Assembly (NCBI RefSeq): GCF_963678635.1
Contig: NC_087063.1
Location: 45,176,101 to 45,240,100, forward strand
Reading direction: 5' to 3'
Source: Symsagittifera roscoffensis
Lineage: Eukaryota; Xenacoelomorpha; Acoela; Convolutidae
Length of the DNA: 64,000 nucleotides
This document shows, in pieces, positions 48,101 through 54,905 of the stretch; positions within the stretch are counted from its first letter, which is position 1, and each line of letters begins with the position of its first letter. Position numbers and translations under genes: made by a program. Under the pieces are notes generated by a model. It saw only the letters and a list, made by a program, of their open reading frames with translations. It did not search any database and was not told the origin of the DNA.

Positions 48101-51100
48101 ATCGCACAAGTTGAGCAGTATCAAACCGCAACCAAAGAAAAAACGCCTGGAGCTTCTGTGGAAATGCTGAACTCCGCAACTAGCAAGACGACAATCAGTG
48201 TCAGTGAAAAGAAGGTGTTCGATAAACTGGCAAGTTTTCATGCTCCTATACCGGAGAAGCCTCGTAGATCTTCTGCTCTTGTTGCGCCCACTAATTGCGA
48301 AAAAATCGTGAAGAAAGAGAAGAAATTTAGCTTCTCAGCTAAGCAATCAGAAGTTGTTGGGATCTCCAATCAGCAGCTTTCAAAGAAAAATATTTCGTCT
48401 ATCAAAGAAAGTCCTTCCAAATGTGCGGACGTAGATATATTTAACAGTTCATCCAAACCGAAGTCCTCAAAGCATAAAGGCTACAAGAAACACTCTCTCG
48501 ATCATGCTTCAAATGCTCAACAGCAGGTTCAGAATGAAAGAAAGATAAGTGATAAAATGGAGCCTACTTTGGATCGAGGTGAGGAGTCTTCGGAAAATGA
48601 AGCCGAAAAGCAGACACTCGAGAAGCTGATGAGTGGGAACCAAACGCAAAATAAAACTACAGCCCAAGCGCAGACTGCGGTAGCTGTCAAAGAAAATGAT
48701 CAAGCTAAGCAGAACAAAACATCAAATGTTAGCATAGACAGCAATTTAACCAAATCTGGCACAAAGGTTCTCCCAAATATAAGTACGGGCGACAACACTG
48801 TTAATGCAGTTCAGAAAGTGACTGGCAAACATCACAAGAAGCATAAAAAAGATAAAGAAGGAAAAAGTGTGAACAGAATAGAGAATGCCGAAGATATGAA
48901 AAGCATGAAACAGTTTTTAATGCAGGATGTGAACAAAACTGAAAAAGCAAATTCAGAAAAAAATATTTCAACGCACGAGAAAATGTTACATGTTAAGAAA
49001 ACGAGTAAAATATGCGCTAGCGACGACCTTCCGAATGCATCTGAGAAGAAAGAAACAAAAAAGGAGCAAGTTTCGCCCTCTGTTTGCAAAGAGAAGGAAC
49101 TTTTGGAGGTGGAAACAGTTTCTCTCGTGTCACAGACTATTCTTGAACCATTGAAGGTTGAAGTTGAAGAGTCTGTATTAAACAAATCTGAGCAATCTGT
49201 TTTGACATCGCTGAAAAGTCATCCTGAGCTTACGGATTATGACACACCTATTCCGGATTACGCAAAATCTAAATCAGCTCCAGTATCGATCGAGAAAGGT
49301 GGACACTCTCCTTCAACCCCCAACAGCAGTATGCATAAAAAGAAGCGACCTTACGTTGAAATTGTTGTTGACGAAACTGACGAGCAGGAAAACATCGACT
49401 ATGTACAGCATCAACTTAGCCGCCCGGATGGAATTGAAATTTGCATCAAGAAGGTTAAACCTGAGCAACTTCCGTTTTCCAATGACGAAGAAGAACATTT
49501 TCCAACTCCAGTCAAGAAAGCCAAATTTTCACCTAAGAAACATTCGGTAGATTCAAAAAGGAAAGAAGACGAGAACGTATCATCGCCGATAAAGAAGTCT
49601 TCGCCGAAGAGTGCACGAAGTCCTATTTCAGACGATGGTAAAAGTACCGAAGCTGCAAGCGAACGCTCGGCAACTCCGAAATCAGTCGCGAGTTGCACCT
49701 CGACCACCGCTGCCGTGTGCAAGGAGTCAGACAGTGAAGAAACTTTGGACGAATTAATCATCGAAGAGTATAGTACATGCTCTAAGCTGTCTCAGTCCGA
49801 AACGGAGAAAGAAGCAGACAGCGATAAAGAAAGTGAGTTGAACATAGAATGTGACACATCAGTCTGCGAGTATCAGGAGATCCCGAATGACGAAACATGC
49901 GAGAGTCTTGAAGATACTCTGGGCACCTCCTTCAGTACTGACGAAGCCATCGAACCTGATTACAGGGGAAATTTGGAAGTGAATGAAGCTGATATAGATC
50001 TGCAAGAGCAAGTCTATTCTGCTGATTGTGAGAAGAACATCAAAGGAAATGATGAATGCGCTACTGTGGAATATTCCTTAGAATCCGCTCCCAGTGGAAA
50101 CAATTTGAATGCCTTGCAAGCGGAAGACAAAACTTCTACCGCAGAACCAAAGGGAGAAAATGATTGGATAAACATAAACGGAGAAAATTTCCATCGAATG
50201 CAAGAGACAAGCTCTGCTAAAAATGGATCTGTCATTCAGCTGGCTGAGACAATCCTCGGAGTAATAGAGTCAAATCTACCATCACAAGAGTCGCTCAGCT
50301 CCCGTCATATAGAAAGTCACCAGCCTCAAATTTCTACGTTTGCTCAAAACCCTCTGTCGGCGTACATGGCACAGAACACAACACAATTTGGACAGCAGAG
50401 CAGTGTGAGCGATAATCGCCAGGATAAAATGTTCGAATTCTTGGCTGGGCTCTCCACCACCAGTGCAATTACCAACTACTCTGCTATGAGCAGTTCACCA
50501 ATTCGGCCTCCTGAAAGTTTTAAAGAACCCAAACCGAATATAGCTTCCAGGTTGGATGTGGATTTTACTGAACCAGAAACTACCGAAGACAATGCTACTG
50601 ATGATACGGAACCAGATCAAAGTATAATCGAGACGTACAAGAGAGTCGAAACAGCGGCACTAGTTGTTGATTCTAACGTAGAGTTTATGCAACAAAATGT
50701 TAAGCCATCCGTAGGCCTTGCATCGACCGCGAGCAGCTGTGAGTCCACCGAAGCCGAGTCCAGTATGCACACAGAAAGTAGTGTCAAATCGGAGCTACTC
50801 AATGATGTATCAACTAGTGTGCACCAGTTCTCACCAGACGAGACGGAAGCTGACGATGAAGAAACAAAACCAGTGGCGAAGGGACCAACAAGAGGATACA
50901 GACGGAGAAAGTCAAAGAGAACTAGATTTTCTAGGCCACCTAGGAAACAAGCTCAGGTGCCTAAAGTAAAAAGTGAAAACGCTGTATCAGACGCAGAATC
51001 AGTGGAAACAGCGCAAGTTGAAAGTACAGTGCCAGGAGGACCTGCTATTGACTACCGTTCTTGTCGGAATGAAGAAACTGACGCATTTGTTGAAAAAGTA

Positions 51101-53811
51101 TCTCGCAATGAAATTCCGACTGATCTTCCTCCGCTGCCTGCAAGATTCAACTCCAGTGCGAGTTCTAGCTCCGGCACCTCACTTCCCGAAACACCGACAC
51201 CTACATCGCCAATTGTAGCGACCATGCATCCAAAGGAGAGGTTGAAAAAACAGTTCAGAGCTTTCATGGCGGCTGAGCACAGTAACAAGTTGGCGAACCT
51301 TGGAACGCCAACCACACCAGCATCAGAAGTATCTCTGAGTGCAAGAACAGCCATTAGCGGAAGCAGCAGCAGTCTGCCAAGCTCTGCTAATCTCAATTCA
51401 AATATAAAAAGCGAGCAGCTTACAGTGCAGTCACCGATGATATTCTCGTTCAACGAGCCATCACCTCGGATGCATTCACAGCCCAAGGTGAAATCTGAAC
51501 TAGCATCGCCTGTGTTTGAAAGGACGACTTTTCCTTCCACCATTTCACAGGAGCCTGTTCAGTCAGCCGCGACTATCATTAAACGGGTTGCCGCGCCCAG
51601 TAGTGATCCACTGAGGATGCTTGCTCCTACTCACCGAACTGTACCTACAATTTCGCAAGAACTCAGCTTGGAACGGGACAAACGTCGAAACGAATTGAAA
51701 CAATTAACATCCTTGAGTGATGCAGAAATCGACAATGTCGAGGCCTGCATTGAGTCAGTTCTACAGGATAACAGTATTCTGGTGAAGCGCTTTAGATGTA
51801 CGGCTGATATTGAACCCAACTGGATTGACCCAGAGGTCCGTGAAAGTGCGGAACTGTTAGAGAGTAGTATCGAGGAATTGACAAATTTCAGACTCTTCCA
51901 ACGAAGCCGCAAGCGAAATAACGCAGGAGTGCCTGCAGCTCCTGGAAGTAGTATTCTGAACAGGCAGTTCTACTCGTCCAGTATATCGGGTTCAGATTTG
52001 CGTGAGCATCGGGCCGTTCCATTGGATAATAGATCGGCTACTCCTTCAAGCTTAGGGTTCCAACTGAGCAACCCTGCGATGTCAACTGCAGAAGCGGCTT
52101 CAAATGCAATTCAATCATCGATAGACAGTGTCATTCTCAGACACTCTGAAGTCGGTGGTACAGGTCGCAAGTACTCTGGCCACATCGAGGACATACAACC
52201 TGGAGGGCACCCATCTCCCGACATTGTGCAGAATCCCACTACAAAAGGATACGCGAAACATTTGCTTTCGATGTCTAGTTTATCCTCTGGAGACCACGTT
52301 AGCAATGCAAAGGAGCCCCGACTTTCCAACTCAGTGTCAAATTACTCTTCTACTTCGAACTCATCCGGACGCATTGCATCACCAACAGCGGCTGTGACTC
52401 CCAACTATCAACACAGTAGTGCGGTAGGAAATGCTTTTTCGCCCAAAAGCCTTATCGGGATGCCGCTTCCATTCGATTCCGCAAATCCGCTTCTGCAGAA
52501 CTTGCACAATAATGCTGCATTTGCTGCCGCAGCAGCATCCAATAATTCCTTACTTCGTTCAGCTGAGGCGTTTAGAATTGAACATTCAGCGGCTAATTCC
52601 TTATTGGGAGCAGCAACAAGTTCAGCGAATGCCAGCAGTTCAAGTAGTGGAGCGGGAAATGGAGGAGGAGACATGCATATCAACATCAATTTGATGGCCC
52701 ATTACCCGGCCTACCATCCAGACATTCTTCCAGCCTTGTATGGAAATCCAAGCCAGTCTGCTCCAACAAGGCTGGTTACATTACAGATACCCTCGACTCC
52801 TGTCGATCCTTCGATCGGCATCGAGTCGCACGTGTTTGTCGCCAGAACCAGTAACCTCTACACAATGTTCAATGTGAGCATAATTCATTCATTTTCACTA
52901 GTGTCGACTATTTTCCTGCCTTGAATTTGTTGCTGCAATTGCAATGCACTTAATTCGAGTAGTCAACTTAAGTGTGGTCTTGTTTCAATTGTTTCAAATC
53001 TTATGCGCGTTTTGGTTTTAGAAGTTGCAGAATATCTGGGAGGGCACAGTAGAACTTAAGAACTCTCAGGCTCAGATGAACTTGAGGTTTCTGGGTGGAA
53101 ACGTGGCTTTAGCCGTTGGTGCTCTGCATACGACAACTCTCAATATCAATCAACGAATGACACTGGAAGAACAAGAATTGGAAGGACTTACCAGAAACCT
53201 ACTGGTATTGTACTATTCGTTTGTTTTGTTTTTTTTTCACTCTTATTTCAAATATGCAGCCCAATTTAATAGCAATTATCGGGCTCCAAAAACGGGATAA
53301 TTGAATATTATGAAGTTAATGAGATGAAGGAATGCGAAATGTTTAGAACGAAGGGGACTACTGCGTGATGCTTGGTCTTCCACACGGCCCTGATCCGACG
53401 CAAATTTACACGTCCAATAAAGTGCTGCACTTGGAAGTTGCCAAATACCTGCAACATAAAGAAGCCGCAGGCATTATCAACATCCCGCACAAGTACATGG
53501 ACCGAGAGGCGAGTTATTTTCCTTAATTAAGCACATCTGCTGATAAATTGCATTGCTAATCAATTGCATTATGCTCAATAAGTGCGGTTTGTTTAACAAA
53601 ATTATCTTAAGGGAGCTGAATATAAATAAATAATCTGTTTTTATAGACACTGTCAGTGTTGCACATATTCCCACCCTGTGAGTTTGCCCGCAAGTACCTG
53701 ATGAAGTTGGACCTGTTCCTGCACCTGAACACATCTCCCAGCTCATACCTGCTGTTCATCCTCACTTCAGCTGACGTGGCCGCCAGAAGCTCCAACTCCC
53801 AAGATAGATAG
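17984..53811 (+). CDS. spen: Split ends (SPEN/SHARP) orthologue, 16 coding exons
   Basis: Joining the 16 exons listed below gives one frame of 3,685 codons plus TAG with matched phases at every junction. The order is the SPEN signature: RRM1 (about 26-107), RRM2 (324-402), RRM3 (466-538), RRM4 (547-630), Arg/Ser-rich sequence (630-760), about 2,700 disordered residues, and a C-terminal SPOC domain (about 3505-3685). SPEN proteins are large nuclear RNA-binding co-repressors; SPOC recruits repression machinery such as SMRT/NCoR, and the RRMs bind structured RNA. Length is close to that of the human protein and shorter than the fly one. Known roles include Notch and nuclear-receptor repression and, in mammals, X inactivation. 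Exons 4-8 are spread over two large introns and smaller exons could have been missed there. The long exon is intact over 6.9 kb, so the gene looks functional. Confidence 0.93.
18367..18663 (+). CDS. spen: spen exon 2: RRM1 second half and Gln/Pro linker
   Basis: The acceptor AAAATAG continues RRM1 in frame (EICRFGEVEKVKLL, then RNP1-like GGGVAAFVDF and IQNREIRMNF). A Gln/Pro/Met-rich linker follows. Donor AAG|GTGAAT, phase 2. Confidence 0.85.
18664..19846 (+). other. spen: spen intron 2
   Basis: Ordinary AT-rich intron with no repeats that I can define. Confidence 0.7.
19847..20063 (+). CDS. spen: spen exon 3: Pro/Arg linker
   Basis: Acceptor GTTTAG and donor GTG|GTAAGT. It encodes a Gly/Pro/Arg-rich linker (RGYPPQEFGDMEPD, then RQRSPPPPGPGY) that ends in a basic, Ser-rich stretch. 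The phases fit exons 2 and 4. There is no domain; support is from frame, splice sites and composition. Confidence 0.75.
20168..20213. repeat. Short copy of the AGAGTAATGAACG inverted-repeat family
   Basis: AGAGTCAATGAACG is followed after about 15 bases by its approximate reverse complement TATTGACTCTTTTT. It matches both ends of the larger copies at 24816 and 25933. Confidence 0.5.
20773..20905. repeat. 67-bp tandem duplication in intron 3
   Basis: TTAGCTTTCTTGATGATGCA at 20773 recurs at 20840 with two changes, followed by matching CCAGCTATG and GGAAA blocks. Looser copies of the same words occur over 20450-21500. Confidence 0.6.
21930..22030 (+). repeat. tRNA-derived element with duplicated head
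   Basis: GAGGTAACGAATAA-CCTGGGACTGCA occurs twice 33 bp apart, then a degenerate B box (GAGATCAAATCTGACC) and a T-run. The same layout occurs at 62466-62530 and 54840-54905, so I take it as a copy of a tRNA-derived SINE. Confidence 0.5.
22370..22500 (+). repeat. Dispersed repeat (GTGCTTTGACATTCGAATAG family), copy 1
   Basis: Shares TAGCATGTGCTTTGACATTC and CACAGTTGATGCATTTT with copies at 30008 and 34061, preceded by ACACTAGCCAGTGTAAAAGT. Confidence 0.75.
22600..23650. repeat. Degenerate tandem array with GAGATATGACG core
   Basis: Units of about 137-171 bp centred on CCGAGATATGACGTTTTT, with the core TGACG or a variant at 22661, 22828, 23170, 23307, 23463 and 23617. Each core is preceded by a GCTCAAATC-like block and most are followed by a TTATGGTGGGGTGCTGTTAGGG-like block in shorter or changed form. 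One unit spacing is doubled (22828 to 23170) because another repeat is inserted at about 22940-23120. Confidence 0.8.
23855..24270 (+). repeat. Long direct repeat, copy 1
   Basis: Matches 24820-25215 along its length: TGAACGTAGTT, a GCGGTTTGACTT block, AAGGCAAACTC-ACTATCGAA, AAAAAAGTGA-CGACT and AATTCAAAG-G-TTT, in the same order and spacing, offset by about 990 bp. Confidence 0.8.
24816..25275 (+). repeat. Long direct repeat, copy 2, with inverted ends
   Basis: Second copy of the block at 23855. It begins AAGAGTAATGAACGTAG and is closed by GTGCGTTCAATACTCTTTT, the approximate reverse complement, so the full unit looks like a MITE of about 460 bp. Confidence 0.7.
25732..25750. repeat. 19-G homopolymer
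   Basis: Uninterrupted run of 19 G in intron 3; its length in the assembly may be unreliable. Confidence 0.9.
25933..26203 (+). repeat. AGAGTAATGAACG inverted-repeat element, shorter copy
   Basis: AAGAGTCGATGAACATAGG at the left and TTGCGTTCATTACTCTTTTT at the right, with a G/C-rich hairpin-like centre (26105-26155). Single ends of the family occur near 34725, 36990 and 42772. Confidence 0.6.
26436..26815. mobile_element. Non-autonomous element, GGGGACCGATCGTTTAGC ... TTTTAGCAGACC ends
   Basis: Left end GGGGACCGATCGTTTAGCAG, right end TCTGCTAAAATCCCTAGCA. The same two ends, in inverted order and only 100 bp apart, occur at 63646-63746. The interior (about 26680-26730) contains GCGCAGCGGAGCAAGCATTC. 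Confidence 0.6.
28751..28983 (+). CDS. spen: spen exon 4: Ser/Lys-rich linker
   Basis: Acceptor CTTTTAG and donor CCAG|GTGAGT, phase 2. It encodes poly-Ser blocks alternating with basic clusters (KHRHGMK, KPKKKSKHR), possibly a nuclear localisation signal. It stands alone between introns of 8.7 and 3.2 kb. Confidence 0.8.
30008..30655 (+). mobile_element. SINE-like composite with tRNA-like core
   Basis: Starts ACACTTGCGAAGCTATTG, contains the GTGCTTTGACATTCGAATAG repeat, then a tRNA-like core (A-box-like TGGCTGAGGGG at 30466, anticodon-arm-like GAGA-CTCACAA-TCTC near 30485-30500, B-box GATTCGAATCC at 30520-30530). It ends with TCGAGGCTTATTTCTACTTT and GCGAAGCGCAGCTTCGCC. The core-plus-tail unit recurs at 36381-36571, which makes it a family rather than a chance tRNA match. 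Confidence 0.7.
30985..31176 (+). repeat. tRNA-Leu/Ser-like sequences in tandem
   Basis: Three GTGGGTTCGAAT (B-box-like) blocks at about 30990, 31018 and 31051. The last completes a tRNA-like unit with A box TGGCTGAGTGG (31011-31021) and B box GGGTTCGAATCCCG (31052-31065). A second tRNA-like unit follows at 31112-31176 with A box TGGCTAAATGGA and a degraded B box. No clean acceptor stem was found, so these look tRNA-derived rather than working tRNA genes. Confidence 0.6.
31278..31420 (-). mobile_element. MITE (GGCTCTTTTCCAG family), truncated, inverted copy
   Basis: Its left end GGCTCTTTTTCAGT and interior (GATGAACAAATCGACAATTC) are the reverse complement of the right two-thirds of the 34470-34683 element. 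The match stops after CATCACGCA. A separate fragment of the same interior is at 31205-31255. Confidence 0.8.
32181..32296 (+). CDS. spen: spen exon 5: acidic linker and start of RRM2
   Basis: Acceptor GTTTCAG. An acidic Ser/Asp stretch is followed by HAVVVRNLPKRHK, the RNP2 strand of RRM2. Donor AAAG|GTACGT, phase 1. Confidence 0.85.
32665..32776 (+). CDS. spen: spen exon 6: middle of RRM2
   Basis: Acceptor TTTCAG and donor AAC|GTGAGT. Encodes the first helix and RNP1 (EGLFFEFKKIGKAV, then QRIAFCYF). The phases fit on both sides. Confidence 0.88.
32877..32962 (+). CDS. spen: spen exon 7: end of RRM2
   Basis: Acceptor GCTTTAG and donor CAAG|GTCAGT, phase 1. Encodes the second helix and last strand (ADECKRIVKEKDQ, FYGKAMEID). 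The next intron is 10 kb. Confidence 0.85.
33838..33905 (-). repeat. tRNA-derived sequence, minus strand
   Basis: On the - strand a B box GCTGGTTCAAATC is preceded by a tRNA-like body starting at CGAGGCGCTCGGGAAGTG (A-box region). The acceptor stem is not convincing. Confidence 0.45.
33950..34056 (+). mobile_element. MITE (GGCTCTTTTCCAG family), left half
   Basis: GGCTCTTTTCCACTACTTCT followed by GTGTTATTTCAGCTGAATACG, matching the left half of the full copy at 34470; the right half is missing. Confidence 0.65.
34061..34440 (+). repeat. Dispersed repeat (GTGCTTTGACATTCGAATAG family), copy 3
   Basis: CACTTGCGAAG, GTACGAACCTTC, CCAACCTAAGTCGCAAAT, then GTGCTTTGACATTCGAATAG and CTTTGCAATTTGTTACATG in the same order as at 30008-30400. 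It lies between two MITE copies. Confidence 0.75.
34470..34683. mobile_element. MITE (GGCTCTTTTCCAG family), full copy
   Basis: A 214-bp element with terminal inverted repeats of about 27 bp: GGCTCTTTTCCAGT...CCCTTTCAAA on the left and its reverse complement ending CTGGAAAAGAGCC on the right. It has no coding capacity. Target-site duplication is unclear. Related copies in the window: 31278, 33950, 35518, isolated ends at 30927 and 33706, and 54226. Confidence 0.88.
35518..35722. mobile_element. MITE (GGCTCTTTTCCAG family), diverged full copy
   Basis: GGTGCTCTTCTCCACTACCT at the left, GGAAAAGAGCC at the right and the same interior words (GTGTTATTATGG, GTATGAAGAACGAATC) over 205 bp. Confidence 0.75.
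36211..36571 (+). mobile_element. SINE-like composite with tRNA-like core, copy 2
   Basis: ACACTAGCCAGAAGCG head with GTACGATCCTT and CTAGCTCGCAAAT, a tRNA-like core near 36394-36455 (anticodon-arm-like GAGA-CTCCTTA-TCTC, degraded B box GATGGAATCC), then TCGAGGCTTATTTCTACTTT and GCGAAGCGAAGCTTCGC. Same modules as 30008-30655 without the middle insert. Confidence 0.7.
37599..37711. repeat. Hairpin element with C/G runs
   Basis: ATTGTTGGATCTACTAAACA at the left and TTTGTTAAGTAGATCCCAAT at the right are inverted repeats around two C-runs and a G-run. A related half is seen near 26085-26165. Confidence 0.65.
38050..40700. other. Unique, more GC-balanced stretch in intron 7
   Basis: Lacks the repeat families of the surrounding intron and has noticeably less A/T-run sequence. 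A short + strand frame at about 38330-38470 has charged, helix-like composition (EYIEKEIRLKQRQRKDGEYI) but opens after a stop. Other frames here are not convincing. It could hold an internal promoter, regulatory elements or a small nested gene. Confidence 0.3.
41015..41085 (+). repeat. tRNA-derived fragment
   Basis: B-box-like GGGTTCGAGTCGTC at 41054 preceded by a weak tRNA-like body; no clear A box. Confidence 0.35.
41403..41670. repeat. 134-bp tandem duplication
   Basis: CTTGTGTCTACTCAAAGGTT at 41417 recurs at 41551 with one change, and the match continues through GTTGTCGGCG, TTTGTCTGTTTTG and GAATGAAGTTCTATC. Only two copies. Confidence 0.9.
41772..42175 (+). pseudogene. LINE (non-LTR) reverse transcriptase fragment
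   Basis: The first part (41772-41961) encodes VIPVHKG, YRPISLL and a KKQFGVR block, the fingers region of a LINE RT. It breaks and resumes at about 41963 with DLRKVFDTLGHEILL, the first catalytic motif region, then GIRGIGLEWSKSYLSDR. The part normally between the two blocks is missing and the YADD box is not present. It is a decayed fragment within spen intron 7. Confidence 0.85.
42978..43255 (+). CDS. spen: spen exon 8: linker and first half of RRM3
   Basis: Acceptor TTGTAG and donor CTC|GTAAGC, phase 0. A Gly/Gln/Pro-rich linker leads to SRTLFIGNVPREIEETDLY, the RNP2 strand and helix 1 of RRM3. Confidence 0.92.
43340..43468 (+). CDS. spen: spen exon 9: second half of RRM3
   Basis: Acceptor CGTTTAG and donor AAG|GTAAAT, phase 0. 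Encodes YGEVTYAFVQY (RNP1) and helix 2, ending in IGPYRCK. Confidence 0.92.
43568..43795 (+). CDS. spen: spen exon 10: RRM4
   Basis: Acceptor TTTGTAG and donor TAC|GTTAGT, phase 0. Encodes CLWASGLPEDVNKMNL and the compact RRM4 core (YFVFDQKLGEALIYYQD, then helix 2). Confidence 0.92.
43954..44266 (+). CDS. spen: spen exon 11: end of RRM4 and Arg/Ser-Gly region
   Basis: Acceptor GTTCAG and donor CGAG|GTGAGA, phase 1. The last strand of RRM4 is followed by an Arg/Ser/Pro/Gly-rich stretch (RGRGYSNSPMRRDNRRRSPS), typical of RNA-binding and nuclear-speckle proteins. Confidence 0.9.
44351..45843 (+). CDS. spen: spen exon 12: charged disordered region
   Basis: Acceptor TTTAAG and donor CCG|GTTAGT, phase 0. 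Encodes Ser/Arg and Lys/Glu-rich sequence, an acidic run near 45655-45705 and one SUMO-consensus VKNE near 44796. It reads without interruption from exon 11. Confidence 0.9.
45974..52873 (+). CDS. spen: spen exon 13: giant disordered exon and start of SPOC
   Basis: 6.9 kb open in one frame (2,300 codons). Acceptor TTTTAG, donor AAT|GTGAGC, phase 0. The sequence is Ser/Thr/Glu/Lys-rich with predicted disorder. It contains at least eleven hydrophobic-K-x-E motifs, a strongly basic patch near 50893-50950 (RGYRRRKSKRTRFSRPPRKQ), a helical Glu/Arg segment near 51655-51920 and an Ala-rich stretch near 52510-52620. The last 35 or so codons (VTLQIPSTPVDPSIGIESHV) lead into SPOC. Large disordered exons between the RRMs and SPOC are typical of the family and carry partner-binding sites, but I cannot assign individual ones. 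Confidence 0.95.
53022..53204 (+). CDS. spen: spen exon 14: SPOC first part
   Basis: Acceptor GTTTTAG, donor CTG|GTATTG, phase 0. Encodes IWEGTVELKNSQAQMNLRFL and the following strand-helix (NQRMTLEEQELEGLTRNL), which match the start of SPOC. Confidence 0.93.
53347..53508 (+). CDS. spen: spen exon 15: SPOC middle
   Basis: Acceptor GTTTAG, phase 0. Encodes DYCVMLGLPHGPD and KYLQHKEAAGIINIPHKY, the most conserved SPOC blocks. The donor that keeps the frame with exon 16 is GAG|GCGAGT, a GC donor; no GT donor nearby gives a continuous SPOC. Confidence 0.88.
53647..53811 (+). CDS. spen: spen exon 16: SPOC end and stop
   Basis: Acceptor TTATAG. Encodes SVLHIFPPCEFARKYLMKL, the diagnostic end of SPOC, then YLLFILTS, a short tail and TAG at 53809-53811. 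As in other SPEN proteins, SPOC is the C-terminus. Confidence 0.92.
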   Translation, partial: TLSVLHIFPPCEFARKYLMKLDLFLHLNTSPSSYLLFILTSADVAARSSNSQDR

Positions 53812-54160
53812 CCCATTGTGATCCCCATAAACCCCACCAGAGCAATGGTAACTAAACAGTCGACCGGTGATTTCGACCAAGTAAACGACGTTTAGAAAAA
53901 ACTTGAAAAGGAGAGGAAGAGAACGCGGAAACTGAAATTAGTTGAACTGATATGCTTTTAGTTGTTGACGTAGACTATTAATAATATGATATATTGGATC
54001 GGTGTTGCAAACCTGAAAGTAATTTGCAATATTTTCTAACCTGATGATATTTGTTGTTGTACCTTTTGAAATGTTTCAATTTCCACTTTTATTATTAACG
54101 CAATATATTTCATCTATACAAAAAAATTCTGTTGCAAATAAATTTTTGCTACGAAATAAC
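53812..54160 (+). terminator. spen: spen 3' UTR and poly(A) signal
   Basis: AT-rich sequence after the stop. The first clear AATAAA is at 54137-54142, about 330 bases downstream, and fits a short 3' UTR. It is not confirmed by transcript data. Confidence 0.5.
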
Positions 54161-54225
54161 AGCTAGCTAGCGTCGCACAAAAGATTTCCATTAACCAAGT
54201 TTCTGGTTTTTTAACTTGAAAAATT

Positions 54226-54300
54226 TGCTCTTTTTCAGTCCCCTTTCTTTTGAATTTTCTGAATTTCAATTTACGAAAGCCTATTTAAATTGATTTTTGA
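54226..54300 (+). mobile_element. MITE (GGCTCTTTTCCAG family), left end
   Basis: TGCTCTTTTTCAGTCCCCTT followed by TTTTGAA and CGAAAGCCTATTTAAATTG; the right half is absent. Confidence 0.55.
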
Positions 54301-54835
54301 TGTATCAGTCGACCAGGTTTGCCATGAATGTTCCGACAACCTGCTAAGGTCTTTGGGATAATGCTCGCTTTAAAAATAAATGATAATTTCAATAAACGTT
54401 TTTTCTTGGAAATTGATCTCTAACGCTATAAAAACAGTGATATTTTTTATCTGATACGATTACACTTGCGATTAGCAAGCGTTCGCTAAGCGGAATCTAT
54501 ACTTTTTTCGCGTTGACAACTAGTTCAACAAAGTCACTGAATCATTTGTGCAGCATTCAATTCTTCTGCAGCAAACCTGCAAAATTTGACAATTCAAATT
54601 TACTACTTGGTACTTAGTAGACGGCTAATATGATCCTTTTTTACCTTTCTTGTGGTGTATGATATTTTTGTAATTGAATTTGTTTTTTGATTCATTGATG
54701 TAATTTGTAATTTTTACACATGCAAGTTTCTCGAGATCGGGACCTAGACTTTTTTCCCGGAAACAACTTTTCTTACAGTTGTAATTGAACAGGATGTTGC
54801 TTTATAATCAAATCAAAGCAACTTCGAGCTCATCG
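54301..54835. other. AT-rich intergenic sequence
   Basis: No gene. ACACTTGCGATTAGCAAGCG at 54465 matches words at 20245, 26700 (reverse) and 37552 and may be the end of another small repeat. Confidence 0.5.
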
Positions 54836-54839
54836 CAAT

Positions 54840-54905
54840 TGGTCAGGAGGTGTTGCAGTTGCCTTTGAAACCTTATGTCAAGAGTTCGAGTCCCGGCCGG
54901 ACTTT
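54840..54905 (+). repeat. tRNA-derived element
   Basis: A box TGGTCAGGAGG at 54840-54850 and B box GAGTTCGAGTCCCGG at 54882-54896, followed by a T-rich stretch. The spacing is tRNA-like, but paired acceptor arms are poor. Confidence 0.55.

Noticed and set aside
44469-51543. Long antisense frames opposite spen exons 12 and 13
   Set aside because: They are shadows of the Ser- and Glu-rich spen frame and break wherever its composition changes.
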